Source of the DNA: Vibrio halioticoli NBRC 102217
Lineage (GTDB): Bacteria; Pseudomonadota; Gammaproteobacteria; Enterobacterales; Vibrionaceae
Direction: 5' to 3'
Assembly: GCF_000496695.1 (NCBI RefSeq)
Contig: NZ_BAUJ01000046.1
Location: forward strand, 1-42,825
DNA length: 42,825 bases
This document shows, in pieces, positions 1 through 9,083 of this stretch. Numbering within the stretch: position 1 is the first letter of the stretch; each line of letters begins with the position of its first letter. A model generated the notes under the pieces. It made no database searches and was not told the DNA's origin. It was given only the letters and a program-made list of their open reading frames with translations. A program made the position numbers and the translations under genes.

Positions 1-503
1 CGATTGGTATAATTAAACGTGTCATGAACGGCTATGTCATCTGCTAACGATGAACGATTACTTATATCCGTGAACTGGATTAAAAATGATCCTGTGAAAA
101 ATATAGTTAAGGTGTAAATAACTATCTCAAAGAAATTAAATTGAATAACGAATCAACGAGTAACTTGTCTAATCTAGAGCAACTATTCACGCTATTGCCC
201 GTAAAAAGCATCACTTTCTAGCCCCAGATTGAAACTCAAATACTAGGTAGTGAAGCAATGCAAAGCTTAGAGTTTGCGTTAAAAGATGTCGTGCCAATAA
301 TCAAATTGATTAATTCTAGTCACTACAACCATTAATGATAACCAAAACACTACAGTGCCCTAACATCATGGATTAATTACTGATTACAAAAGAAAATTTA
401 AAAATGACTATGCTTTAAACCTGACAAACCTCTAACTTGCCAGTTACCAAGCATAAGGTTAATTTTCATAAACTAAACCTCATCAATCACGAAAATACCT
501 CAA
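1..503. other. Left-edge region without an intact gene
   Basis: No convincing intact gene is seen here. On the plus strand, a reading frame from about 111 to a TAA at 333-335 reads as plausible polar and hydrophobic protein sequence but is interrupted by an amber codon at 219-221. It could be the decayed end of a gene lying partly outside the window, or chance. The rest is AT-rich and must hold the promoter of the gene starting at 504; no clear -35/-10 pair or terminator was found. Confidence 0.4.
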
Positions 504-1202
504 ATGGCAAACTTTGAAACGCACCTTAAAGCCGGTGTCGCCGTCACAGGCATTGCTGCCGCAACCCTAGTGGCAAAAGGTGACATCACTATTCAGACCG
601 CACTATGGTTATGGTTTGTTGGCTCAATAGGTAGCCTATACCCCGATATTGACTCAGATAGCTCTACCTCTCTTGAAGTCATTTATGGCGCCATGTCCAT
701 AGCCCTGTGCTTTGGAGCCATGCATTACGTCGTAGGTGTTGCTCATACCCCAACCGGATTACTGCGCTTACTGCTCATCCCGTTAGCCATCTACCTATTT
801 TTACATCAAGTGCTATTACGAATTTTCAAGAAGATCACCGCCCACCGCGGCGCCTGCCACTCAATTATTTTCGGCATAGCAAATACGTTAGTTTTGGTTA
901 ACGTCACTTTCTATCTTGCAGGACACTTAGTAATAAAGCCTGCTATGACAGCATGGCTCACAGGCTTTTTCTTCTTGATTGGATTTTTATTGCATCTCTT
1001 AATGGATGAGATAAACAGTGTGGAATTTAGCCGATTTAAACTTAAAAACTCTTTCGGCACAGCGCTTAAACTGCTTCCCGAAAATCATATCCTATTAAGC
1101 GTTAGCTTGGTGGCAATCTGTGTTGCTGGATATTGGTATTCGCCAAACATGACGGACTTCATACATGTTTTAAGCCACTGGGGTCATTTTAAATTCTATT
1201 AA
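504..1202 (+). CDS. YdjM-family inner-membrane metal-dependent hydrolase (DUF457-like)
   Basis: This 232-residue protein resembles the YdjM/DUF457 family of membrane-bound, putatively metal-dependent hydrolases. The family signs visible are an early FETH segment, PDIDSD near residue 48, HRGACHS near 114-120, and HLLMDEIN near 162, which together supply the conserved His and Asp residues. Four to five hydrophobic segments (around 10-25, 58-80, 85-105, 120-160 and 195-212) indicate an inner-membrane protein. In E. coli, ydjM is LexA-controlled; no SOS box was recognised here. The ATG at 504 has no strong ribosome binding site but no better start exists. It is transcribed alone, toward the glutathione synthetase operon, with a hairpin between them. 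The substrate is unknown for the whole family, so the name describes fold and membrane location only. Confidence 0.7.
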   Translation: MANFETHLKAGVAVTGIAAATLVAKGDITIQTALWLWFVGSIGSLYPDIDSDSSTSLEVIYGAMSIALCFGAMHYVVGVAHTPTGLLRLLLIPLAIYLFLHQVLLRIFKKITAHRGACHSIIFGIANTLVLVNVTFYLAGHLVIKPAMTAWLTGFFFLIGFLLHLLMDEINSVEFSRFKLKNSFGTALKLLPENHILLSVSLVAICVAGYWYSPNMTDFIHVLSHWGHFKFY

Positions 1203-1207
1203 ACGTG

Positions 1208-1236
1208 AAAAAGCCTGAGTGATTTCTCACTCAGGC
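1208..1236 (-). terminator. Rho-independent terminator of the mdlAB-glutathione synthetase operon
   Basis: A perfect 10-bp stem (GCCTGAGTGA with TCACTCAGGC) closes a TTTC loop. Read on the minus strand it is followed by five T residues, so it mainly ends the minus-strand operon whose last stop is about 30 bases upstream. Read on the plus strand it has only a weak T tract, but may still act on the gene ending at 1202. Confidence 0.85.
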
Positions 1237-1264
1237 TCCTTGTTAGCGTTATTTGTAGACCTGT

Positions 1265-2815
1265 TTAAACCAACGCCAAAGAATCCAAAATCCCTTGCCC
1301 GCTATGAATGCCACCCTCATTTTCACTCGCGGGTTTGCTACGAATTAAGTAGCCTGCATAACCCTTGTGTTCAGTGACGGGTTCACCTTGGTAGTGGGCG
1401 GTAAATAAGCCAATTTCACTCACTAGGTCGCTAACTAGGCTCTGCTTGCCATCACGAACGGCAATCGTTGGCGTGTCGCGCTCGTGTGGATATAGACGCT
1501 GCATCAGTGCCCAAGCGTCGTACTCTTCTGGCTTTAAATTTGCCAGTGTTGCACTAATATCTTCGCCAAATACGCAGTGACCACCGCCTTCGCCTTGGTT
1601 TTTTAACACCCATGCTTGTTTTTCTGCCGAGGTGTTAAACCAATCAATGGTTTGTGTCGAAATAGGCTTCATATCAGCAAGAACACTCTTCACAAGTGCC
1701 GCTTCTTGTTCGGTCAATCCCCAACGAGCGTACTCTTGCGCGGGCATGGTAGTCAGTAGCATCTGCATCGATTTACTGGTCGCCAGTTGCTGACTGATGG
1801 TGGCGTTCATTGCTACGTAATGTTTTTCGATAAACAAACGGGTTTGGCTTAGCGTATGACAGCAGATATCTTCGTGAAGCTCGGGCGCCCAATAGTCGGT
1901 ATATTGGTAACCAGCTCGCAGATATACCGTATCAATAGCGCCGACATTTTCGAGTAGTAAACGCTGATCTTTTCCGCTAGAAAGTTGGTTATTGAGCTGC
2001 TCAAAGGTGCGGCGCACTGTGCGAATACCTAAGTTTTGCAGTGCAACTTCCAATAAGTGCTGGTCATAAACGTTATCTTCGTCTTTTTGTACCACCATCA
2101 AAAATGTCGGCTTTTGCGTCGCACTGTCTTCGCCCAATGAGGCAAAATGAGCGTTCACTTTTTTGGTTGCGACAGCAATGCCGTGCGCCAGTTGCTGCAT
2201 ACCGTGATTTTCAGCGGGAAGTGCGCTTTCATCTTCTAACCAGTGACGATATACCGAGTTCCACTGATTATTAATATAACTATGCAGTTCAGCCGCTCTT
2301 TGCCCAAATGGCCCCATTCCTGCTGCTATACCATTAAATTCAATCACTTTTGCACCGTGCTTGCGATCATCCATAAAGTCGGTGCGCATCAACAGCAACG
2401 GCTGACGAGCAGGATTTAGTGACTGGCTTGCATCGCCATGTGCTTGTTGATGCAATTCCATTAAACGGCCAAAAAACGGATCGGCTTTTGCCATATCAGT
2501 CAGTGATTGTTGTAAAAATGGATGGTCTTCCGACACATTACTGATCAATTTGGCAATTAAAGGGGTTACTGCCAATAAATGCTCATAAATCGGCTTTTGC
2601 ACGCTCATCGGTGCAATACTAAACGGCACATGTCTTGCCGTATTGTCTGTTTGACGAAACGCCACGCCGTGCATTATTTCCCACTCTAAAAGATCGTCGA
2701 TGATCTCTTGAGGCAATAAAGCATTCGAGCTTTGAGTCTGTGAATGTGTATCCAATGTGTCACTATTCGCAGTGCGATTATTTATTGCCTGCTCATTTTT
2801 TGTGTAATCATTCAT
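1265..2815 (-). CDS. Eukaryotic-type glutathione synthetase
   Basis: This 516-residue protein resembles the eukaryotic glutathione synthetase family (GSH_synth_ATP fold), which joins gamma-glutamylcysteine and glycine using ATP, not the unrelated E. coli GshB. Visible family marks are the central RTDFMDD segment with VIEFNGIAAG, the VYLRAGYQYTDY strand, the glycine-rich ATP loop NQGEGGGHCVFGEDI near residues 406-420, and a C-terminus in GYLIRSKP...EGG.HSGQGILDS, matching the eukaryotic pattern of a Gly-Tyr-Leu-x-Arg strand followed by a glycine-rich turn. It is the last gene of an operon, 25 bases after the MdlB-type ABC subunit. The N-terminal 35 residues are polar and low in conservation, and a later start is possible. 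Whether the substrate is gamma-glutamylcysteine or another peptide cannot be read from the sequence. Confidence 0.82.
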   Translation of the reverse strand: MNDYTKNEQAINNRTANSDTLDTHSQTQSSNALLPQEIIDDLLEWEIMHGVAFRQTDNTARHVPFSIAPMSVQKPIYEHLLAVTPLIAKLISNVSEDHPFLQQSLTDMAKADPFFGRLMELHQQAHGDASQSLNPARQPLLLMRTDFMDDRKHGAKVIEFNGIAAGMGPFGQRAAELHSYINNQWNSVYRHWLEDESALPAENHGMQQLAHGIAVATKKVNAHFASLGEDSATQKPTFLMVVQKDEDNVYDQHLLEVALQNLGIRTVRRTFEQLNNQLSSGKDQRLLLENVGAIDTVYLRAGYQYTDYWAPELHEDICCHTLSQTRLFIEKHYVAMNATISQQLATSKSMQMLLTTMPAQEYARWGLTEQEAALVKSVLADMKPISTQTIDWFNTSAEKQAWVLKNQGEGGGHCVFGEDISATLANLKPEEYDAWALMQRLYPHERDTPTIAVRDGKQSLVSDLVSEIGLFTAHYQGEPVTEHKGYAGYLIRSKPASENEGGIHSGQGILDSLALV

Positions 2816-2840
2816 ACTGTATAGCTCATTTAATAATCTG

Positions 2841-4673
2841 TTACGCCACGCTTTCAGCTGTTAGGCCAAGCGTGCTGTTTTGATGTTCTTGTTCTTCTTG
2901 CGCTTTTTGCGCAAGGTATAAATCGCGATAGTCGCCCTGCTGCTCGATAAGGGTTTGGTGAGTGCCACTTTGCACGACTTTACCTTTATCCATCACCAAT
3001 ATTTGAGCGGCGTTTTTAATGGTCGATAAACGGTGCGCAACAGTAATAACAGTCCTGCCATCTTGAATATTTTCCAATGCTTGTTTGACCGTTTCTTCTG
3101 ATTCTGAGTCAATATTGGCCGTGGCTTCATCCAATAAAAATATCTTAGGATCGTGCGAAATAGCGCGAGCCAATGCTAATAGTTGGCGCTCACCAACGGA
3201 CAGCGACGCACCACCATTAGCAATAATGTGCTCAAACCCGTCCGGCAATCGCTCAATAAAACGATCTGCTTTCACTGTCTGCGCGGCGCGAATGGCTTGC
3301 TGGCTATGGTTGTTAATATCGGCATCCAGCGGTTTTTCTTTATCACTTAATGAGAGATCGATATTGTCAGCAATAGTGCCACTGAAAATAGTTGGGTCTT
3401 GAGAAACTAGACCAAACAACTGACGCAATTGCCACTCAGGTAACGCCTGTAAAGGTTGCCCACCAATTAAGATCTCCCCTTCTTTTTGCTGATAAAAACG
3501 CATCAAAAGGTTAATCACCGAGCTTTTACCGCTACCGGTATGTCCAACAATGGCGGTAAACTTGCCGCCTTTTGCGGTGAAACTAACGTTTTTTAGAACG
3601 GGCTTGCCCTCTTCGTACTCCATGGTCACATTACGAAACTCTATGTCGTGAGCGGCGTCAATGTTCACTTCTGGTAGGTTATGCTCTAAATCTGCTTTAT
3701 CATCAAGCAGTTCAAAAATGCGTTTTGAAGATACGGTTGCCACTTGCAACTTACGCAGCTCCATCGATAGCTGTCGGAACGGGTCAAAAAAGCGTTCGAT
3801 GTAATTCAAAAACGCATATAACGTACCAATTTCAACCACGGTCGATAACGAAGCACCCGCAAACCACGCCACAATGCCAGCAGCAGTTAAGGTTGCAATT
3901 AAGCGAGTCAACGGCAGTAGCATTAAGCTATCAATGGCAACGGATTTGGTGCGGAAGTTAAACCAAGTTTGGTTTTCTTTCTCAAACTTAGCTTGAAAGG
4001 CTTTTTGCTGACGAAATGCCTGAATTAACGCCATTCCCTCTAAAGATTCGTTAATTTGACCATTGATGTTGCTCACTTGCACGCGAATGCCATCAAACAC
4101 TGTCATAGATATTTTTCGATACAAGTGCATCGTCATCAGCAAAATGGGAATCAGCACTAAGCTAATCAACATTAAGTGCCAATCAAGAAGCGCTATCGCA
4201 ATAAAAATAGCCACAATGCGCAATGCGCCTTGGATCACCGTTGGGATAGTCGATACATACATATTACGTAGCGATTCCGTGTCGTTGGTGATGTATGACA
4301 CTAGCTTACCCGTTGGCAATTTATCAAAGGTCGCAATAGGAAAATTCAATACGTGATGAAACAGCTTAGTGCGCACATCTTTAACCACCAGCAGTGCGCC
4401 GTGTTTAAAGGTTATGGCCTGTAAATAGCCAAACACTGCGGCAAAAATATAAAACAGCAGAACTAAACCGGTTAGCAGCAGCAGTTGTTGCCATTCAAAC
4501 TGCCCTGGTACTATCACCTCATCCAAGATAACTTTTGCCAGCCATGGAATTGCCATTTCGGCACATACCGATAACGCCAACATAGCAAAGGCAAACCCAA
4601 AACGAGCTTTGTGTGGTAATGAAAAAGCCAGTAGTCTGCGATAAAGGCTAGCGTTCGCTTGAGAATTATTCAT
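2841..4673 (-). CDS. mdlB: MdlB-like ABC exporter subunit (permease fused to ATPase)
   Basis: A 610-residue half-transporter: six transmembrane helices (about 20-300) followed by an ABC ATPase domain. Walker A GHTGSGKSS lies at 377-385 and Walker B IFLLDE at 511-516 with the catalytic Glu516. The signature motif is LSVGE (491-495), not LSGGQ, as in E. coli MdlB. It overlaps the end of the partner gene by 8 bases (ATGAATAA), so translation is likely coupled and the pair assembles as a heterodimer in the inner membrane. Its Walker A/B would pair with the partner's intact LSGGQ to form the active ATP site. The MdlAB substrate is poorly defined in any species; here the operon ends in a glutathione synthetase, which suggests (inference) a thiol or peptide substrate. 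Confidence 0.85.
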   Translation of the reverse strand: MNNSQANASLYRRLLAFSLPHKARFGFAFAMLALSVCAEMAIPWLAKVILDEVIVPGQFEWQQLLLLTGLVLLFYIFAAVFGYLQAITFKHGALLVVKDVRTKLFHHVLNFPIATFDKLPTGKLVSYITNDTESLRNMYVSTIPTVIQGALRIVAIFIAIALLDWHLMLISLVLIPILLMTMHLYRKISMTVFDGIRVQVSNINGQINESLEGMALIQAFRQQKAFQAKFEKENQTWFNFRTKSVAIDSLMLLPLTRLIATLTAAGIVAWFAGASLSTVVEIGTLYAFLNYIERFFDPFRQLSMELRKLQVATVSSKRIFELLDDKADLEHNLPEVNIDAAHDIEFRNVTMEYEEGKPVLKNVSFTAKGGKFTAIVGHTGSGKSSVINLLMRFYQQKEGEILIGGQPLQALPEWQLRQLFGLVSQDPTIFSGTIADNIDLSLSDKEKPLDADINNHSQQAIRAAQTVKADRFIERLPDGFEHIIANGGASLSVGERQLLALARAISHDPKIFLLDEATANIDSESEETVKQALENIQDGRTVITVAHRLSTIKNAAQILVMDKGKVVQSGTHQTLIEQQGDYRDLYLAQKAQEEQEHQNSTLGLTAESVA

Positions 4674-6450
4674 GAGATGCTCCCTCTAGACCTGATTTTT
4701 CTGCGCTAACCGCCTTGCCCAATTGGCTTTGACGCTGATACACCGTTGAGTACCAACCTTGATTAGCAACTAGCTCATGATGTGAGCCGCGCTCTTCAAT
4801 TTGACCGTCTTTCAGCACCAAAATATGATCGGCTTCGATAAGGTTAGTCAGGCGTTGTGTCACCAATAACACGGTTTTATGAGAATAATGTGCTTTTAAG
4901 TTTTTACGCACTTGCACTTCGGTCTTCATATCCAGCGCACTGTAGGGGTCGTCTAATAGCAGTACATCGGCTCCAGATAATAAGGCTCTAGCAAGGGTTA
5001 GACGCTGCTTTTGACCACCGGATAAATTGCTACCACCCTCTCGTAAAGGCGTAGCAAAACCTTCAGGCATTGCCTCTATCTCTTGTTTAATGCCCGCCAT
5101 ATCTGCGGCATGTTCTATTTCAGATTGAGTCGCAGTAGGGTTTGCCAAAGCGATATTTTCAGCAATGCTTCCAGAGAATAAATGTGGTTTTTGCGGCACC
5201 CACGCTAATTTGCTACGCAAAGAGTCAAAAGTGAGCTTTTGTGTTGGCATTCCTGCCACGTGAATCACCGAGTCGTTTTCAAGCTGAAACTGACGCAATG
5301 CCAAATGTATAAGGGTGCTTTTACCACTGCCCGTAGGGCCAGTAATTCCCACTAGACCACCTGATGGTAAATCAAATTTGATCTGCTCAAGGGCGTTACG
5401 GTTGGCATTTTGGTAAGTAAAAGAGGCAATATCAAAGCTCATACTTGAATCGGTTGTATTGCTAGGTAACGTTTTGTCCCCTTCCTGTACTTCGATATTT
5501 TCCGCAAACAGTTTCTCTAAGCGTGACCACGAGGTGCTGCCCCGTTGGAACACATTAAACTGCCAACCAAACTGCAAAAATGGGCCAAGTAATTGCCCTA
5601 AATACAAAGTAAAGGTGGTAAATAAACCGACGGTAATACTGCCTTGCTGTATTAACCATGCTCCGTAACCTAATGAAATAACGAATGATAATCCGTACAC
5701 CAACTGAATTGTCGGGCCAAATGCGGAATCGACTTTCGCCACGGCTAAGTTAGTTTCTACCGTATCGTCTAAGCTGTCGGCAAAGCGTTGCTCTTGGCGC
5801 GCACTAATGCCGTGCGAGCGTACCGCACGTATGCCCGATACCGTTTCTCTTGTCTCTTCGGTTAAATCTGAAAATGCCGATTGCGCTTTACCAAACGCCT
5901 TGTGCAACGTGATGCCGTAACGTCGAGTAATCAGCACTAATAAAGGAAAAGGCAGTAAAGCAATTGCGGTTAGTTGACCACTCACTACAAAGATCATGCC
6001 TAAGATGACCGTAATACCAGCAATAAAAGAATCCACTAAGGTCATGATGCCCATGCCTAAGGTTTCTTCTACCGCATTCAGATCATTAGTGGCATGCGCC
6101 ATCAAATCCCCAGTACTGCGACGAGAATAAAAGGCCGGTGATAGCAAAGAGAACTTATGAAATAGCTCGCTACGTATAATGCGCGTAATGGCGATAGATG
6201 AGCCGTATAGTTTACTCTGCCAAACAAATCGCAGGCCATACATAGCTGCGCCCGACACCACAATCCCTAAAATGTGGATAATCAGGGTTCGTGTATCTAA
6301 AGTATCGGCGCTAATGCCATCGATAATTCGGCCAATAAGCCAAGAAGGAAGCAAATTGACTAATGCGACTAACTGCAATGCCGCAAACGCTATCAAATAT
6401 TGTCGGCGAAATCGTTTCAGATAGCCTTTTAATTTCCAAAGAATTTTCAT
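4666..6450 (-). CDS. mdlA: MdlA-like ABC exporter subunit (permease fused to ATPase)
   Basis: The 594-residue first gene of the operon. It has six predicted membrane helices (about 15-300) then an ATPase domain with Walker A GPTGSGKST (371-379), a canonical LSGGQ signature (476-480) and Walker B VLLLDD (496-501). Asp501 stands where the catalytic Glu normally is, as in E. coli MdlA and in the degenerate half of heterodimeric exporters such as TM287/288. This makes one consensus and one degenerate ATP site in the dimer with MdlB. In E. coli, mdlAB lies beside decR and glnK-amtB-tesB; here decR, tesB, atl and ffs are 24-30 kb away. About 200 bases of AT-rich DNA upstream (6451-6658) should carry the operon promoter. 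Confidence 0.85.
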   Translation of the reverse strand: MKILWKLKGYLKRFRRQYLIAFAALQLVALVNLLPSWLIGRIIDGISADTLDTRTLIIHILGIVVSGAAMYGLRFVWQSKLYGSSIAITRIIRSELFHKFSLLSPAFYSRRSTGDLMAHATNDLNAVEETLGMGIMTLVDSFIAGITVILGMIFVVSGQLTAIALLPFPLLVLITRRYGITLHKAFGKAQSAFSDLTEETRETVSGIRAVRSHGISARQEQRFADSLDDTVETNLAVAKVDSAFGPTIQLVYGLSFVISLGYGAWLIQQGSITVGLFTTFTLYLGQLLGPFLQFGWQFNVFQRGSTSWSRLEKLFAENIEVQEGDKTLPSNTTDSSMSFDIASFTYQNANRNALEQIKFDLPSGGLVGITGPTGSGKSTLIHLALRQFQLENDSVIHVAGMPTQKLTFDSLRSKLAWVPQKPHLFSGSIAENIALANPTATQSEIEHAADMAGIKQEIEAMPEGFATPLREGGSNLSGGQKQRLTLARALLSGADVLLLDDPYSALDMKTEVQVRKNLKAHYSHKTVLLVTQRLTNLIEADHILVLKDGQIEERGSHHELVANQGWYSTVYQRQSQLGKAVSAEKSGLEGASHE

Positions 6451-6658
6451 AATTACCCAATTTCTTCTATCACTAAATTTAGCCGCAACCTGCTTACTCT
6501 AGACGAATAAACCTTACTTTAGGGAAGAAATCGCATTCTCCTTCCGCCTTTTGCAAGTAAACATTTAAATCACTCACATAAGACGCAACCAAAGAAGAAA
6601 AGACGAAAATTTTTTAAAAAATATTACGAAAAGGCAGAATTTTCTAAGAAATGCTCGA

Positions 6659-6868
6659 TTACTTGTGCTTTTTCCCCCAAAGGAAAGCGCAGATGAGACT
6701 AACCAACCCACCCGCTAAAAACAACCAAGCTAAAGGAATAAATGCAAATGATTCAAGTAAACGACCGTCGTCAGCTACCGTTGAGTCGCCCAGCCAAAAA
6801 GCCATCGCACTGAACAAGGATAAACAAAGCAGTGTTAACCCTAACCAATATGTTTTGAGTAATTTCAT
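6659..6868 (-). CDS. Small inner-membrane protein, DUF3955-like
   Basis: A 69-residue protein with two transmembrane helices (about 6-25 and 42-64) separated by a short polar segment reading DGRLLESFAFIPLAWLF. The Asp-Gly-x-Leu-x-Glu-x-Phe-x-x-Ile-Pro pattern before the second helix resembles the DUF3955 family of small membrane proteins. The tail GKKHK suggests the C-terminus is on the cytoplasmic side. It is transcribed alone. No function is known for the family; the assignment comes from motif memory and is moderately secure. Confidence 0.6.
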   Translation of the reverse strand: MKLLKTYWLGLTLLCLSLFSAMAFWLGDSTVADDGRLLESFAFIPLAWLFLAGGLVSLICAFLWGKKHK

Positions 6869-7151
6869 AAAAGCATCGAGAATTTGCAGAGGAATATAGG
6901 TATTTTGACCCGACTAAAGCAAAATTAGTTCACGCTTTTTGCCGATATTTTTAGTGCTAATAATGACGAGGTTTATCGATAACTAAAGCGGGATGATTAA
7001 ACGAATAATGGCAAAATAAAGAACTTATTAGCCAAGCCCCTACACTCATTTACTGTCCATTTTAAAAGCGTTAGGGCTCTATCAACTTGTACTATTTGAT
7101 AAATCTATTTTCCATGTAAAGTCTTGTTCTACTTGAGCTTATAACGACAGC

Positions 7152-7385
7152 TTATTGCTCTTTAGCTTTACGCTCAGCAGCTTTACGTTTGTTGCGTTCA
7201 GCTTGGTGTTGTACAAAAACTTCTAGCTCTTTCTCGCCCCAAGCTTGTGCTTCGGCTTCAGTTGCAAAACCCATTTCGCGCTTAGAAACCGTCGTTCTGC
7301 GTGATGAGATTTGACGTACGATTTCACCGCACCAACCGTTACGTTTTTCAACAGTGCGTACAGTAAATTTTTTATGATCAGACAT
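7152..7385 (-). CDS. DUF3622 family protein
   Basis: A 77-residue, strongly basic soluble protein. The first half reads as beta strands (KKFTVRTVEKRNGWCGEIVRQISSRRTTVSK) and the second as a charged helix rich in Ala, Glu, Lys and Arg. This matches DUF3622, a small family common in Vibrio and relatives. The Trp-containing AEAQAWGEKELEVFVQHQAERNK segment is typical. No catalytic residues are evident. It stands alone between two intergenic spaces. Function is unknown; a nucleic-acid-binding role is conceivable from charge only. Confidence 0.75.
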   Translation of the reverse strand: MSDHKKFTVRTVEKRNGWCGEIVRQISSRRTTVSKREMGFATEAEAQAWGEKELEVFVQHQAERNKRKAAERKAKEQ

Positions 7386-7686
7386 AGTTGTTTCCCTAAA
7401 AAAGCTTCAATGCAACACACTCAGGCACGGTTGCACACCTTGCCAAACTGCATTTTAGACATAAGCTTTATTGGTTAAAAAAGTGACAGATAGCATTCAT
7501 TAATAACCCTATCTATTAGTAGGGCGTCATTAAAACATAGTCGCCTATCTTTTTGTAATCTTTTATCACTTGGTTGCTTATTTTGGTTCTCGTAAACTCT
7601 ATGAGATGATATTGCCGAAATAACAACGCTTTTTGCATGCGATACTGTTGTGGCACGCACCCTGACAAAACTAGAGATCCTATTTG
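7386..7686. other. Divergent intergenic region between the DUF3622 gene and sigZ
   Basis: About 300 bases separating two divergently transcribed genes, so promoters for both should lie here. The sequence is AT-rich. No unmistakable -35/-10 pair, operator or RNA was recognised. The minus-strand reading frames inside it are short, lack good starts and look like chance. Confidence 0.4.
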
Positions 7687-8229
7687 ATGAATATTGAAAC
7701 CATTTGGGCAGAATACCAAACAAGCCTAAAAGCCTTTCTGCATAAAAACATCAGTAACCCTGACGATGTAGATGATCTCTTGCAAGAAATCTTAATCAAA
7801 ACCTATCGCAGTTTGAATACTGTAAAAGATCTCACCAAGATCAAGCCTTGGCTGTTTCAGATTGCGCAGCGTAGCATCATCGATTTTTATCGTGCACAAA
7901 GCAAAAATCAGCCTTTAGAAAATGAAGACTTATGGCACGAGCAGCCTAATCAGCAGTTGTATGATCAACTTGCTGAGTGCGTATTACCCTTTATCAATGC
8001 ATTAGATGAAGACGACAAACAACTACTGAATGCGATTGAAATTGAAGGCATTTCACAAAAGGATTATGCCGAGCAACACGGCATAAAATACTCCACCCTA
8101 AAGTCTAGGGTAAAGAAAAGTCGCAACACGTTACACGCCGCCTTTAAGCAGTGCTGTGATTTTGAGATGGATACAAAAGGTAATCTGGTTGATTATCACA
8201 AGAAATATAAAGAGTGTAAGCCACAGTAA
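7687..8229 (+). CDS. sigZ: ECF RNA polymerase sigma factor, SigZ-like
   Basis: A 180-residue extracytoplasmic-function sigma factor. Region 2 is seen in the first 80 residues (the DVDDLLQEILIKTYRSL helix and KPWLFQIAQRSIIDFYR), and region 4 in the helix-turn-helix ISQKDYAEQHGIKYSTLKSRVKKSRNTL. Order and wording resemble proteins named SigZ in Bacillus and many marine bacteria. After region 4 a short tail contains Cys pairs (QCCDFE...YKECKPQ), common in this subgroup. The ATG at 7687 is chosen over a TTG immediately before it. No anti-sigma gene is adjacent; the downstream neighbours converge on it from the other strand. Its regulon is unknown, but the FtsZ-like pair ending 50 bases away is worth testing as a target. 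Confidence 0.8.
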   Translation: MNIETIWAEYQTSLKAFLHKNISNPDDVDDLLQEILIKTYRSLNTVKDLTKIKPWLFQIAQRSIIDFYRAQSKNQPLENEDLWHEQPNQQLYDQLAECVLPFINALDEDDKQLLNAIEIEGISQKDYAEQHGIKYSTLKSRVKKSRNTLHAAFKQCCDFEMDTKGNLVDYHKKYKECKPQ

Positions 8230-8279
8230 AATCAAGGCATTTAGGCTCTTCGAATAGAATGAAAAGCCTAAAAAAGAAA

Positions 8280-9083
8280 CTACCTTGCTTGATTCAAAAA
8301 AATGGACACCATTAGCGTTTCATCAATCAGTCCATCGGCAAGTAATTTTGTCGCGCCCATCGTGCAGCAATGTTCTGGCAGTTTTGAATCGAGGTAGCTT
8401 AAAGCTGACTCCCACTCATCTAATGTAATGTTTAATCCACCGCTCAGCACCATCAAAGCAGTGTCGGCTTTGATATCACCACTATTGCCACTGCCACTGC
8501 CACTGTCACTGCCACTTGCAAAATGTCCTAGCGCATTATCAATGGCATTGAACACCCGAAATTTTCCTTTCGCGATTCCTTGAAAGAAATATCCTTTTCC
8601 CATGTTGCAGAACACAGAGTAGATATCGGCATAATCAATACAAACAAACCCCTTCAGCTCGATACTTTCTAGTATTCGATTGATGAAATTACCTTGCTGA
8701 TGCTGACTCTCGATGCAAAGTGCGCTATCGACCTGACCAAGCCAACACTGCCTTGTAGCTTCATTGTCAGCGACTACCACAGTAAAATACGCCTTGCCCT
8801 GCTGCAATTGACTTTGCAAATGACGCACCTCACTTTGATCCATTCCGTCATCGACAATCACAATCAGATCAAACGGGGCTAAACACGCACCACTCACCTG
8901 CTTGGCAGAGGCAAAGCAAGTACGCCCGATGGCTGATAATAAAGCCACTGATAACACATGCGGCCGATTAGATATAATCAAGAAATCAGCATACTGTTCA
9001 CTGTATGCCACGGGTAAAAGCCGTGGATCTTGAATTACTGTCTCAGTTGCAGTCAGTGCCCCACTCTCTATGCTCATTATCAC
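8280..9083 (-). CDS. Degenerate FtsZ-like protein (pseudo-FtsZ)
   Basis: A 267-residue protein collinear with the FtsZ paralog encoded just upstream. FDLIVIVDDGMDQSEV (71-86) aligns with the paralog's YDMIFIAGGLGGGTATG, so the tubulin GTP-binding signature is lost. DFLIISNRPHVLSVAL aligns with the first glycine loop, also lost. CIDYADI (148-154) aligns with the T7 loop NLDFADV and keeps both Asp residues. MGKGYFFQGIAKGKFRVFNAIDNAL aligns with the following strand and helix. A Ser/Gly/Asp linker (190-203) joins the two halves. It should therefore fold like FtsZ, not bind GTP in the usual way, and might still offer a T7 loop to a partner. A GTG start at 9083 overlaps the upstream stop by one base; an ATG at 9077 is equally possible. 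Confidence 0.65.
   Translation of the reverse strand: MIMSIESGALTATETVIQDPRLLPVAYSEQYADFLIISNRPHVLSVALLSAIGRTCFASAKQVSGACLAPFDLIVIVDDGMDQSEVRHLQSQLQQGKAYFTVVVADNEATRQCWLGQVDSALCIESQHQQGNFINRILESIELKGFVCIDYADIYSVFCNMGKGYFFQGIAKGKFRVFNAIDNALGHFASGSDSGSGSGNSGDIKADTALMVLSGGLNITLDEWESALSYLDSKLPEHCCTMGATKLLADGLIDETLMVSIFLNQAR
8486..8515 (-). repeat. Hexanucleotide tandem repeat inside the pseudo-FtsZ gene
   Basis: Five consecutive 6-bp units (TGCCAC on the plus strand; the fourth unit has one change) encode the alternating Ser-Gly/Ser-Asp linker of the pseudo-FtsZ. Because the unit is 6 bp, slippage would change linker length without breaking the frame. Confidence 0.85.

Noticed and set aside
7475..7723. 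Two minus-strand frames over the sigZ start
   Set aside because: They overlap the 5' end of a well-supported gene and lack family or binding sites.
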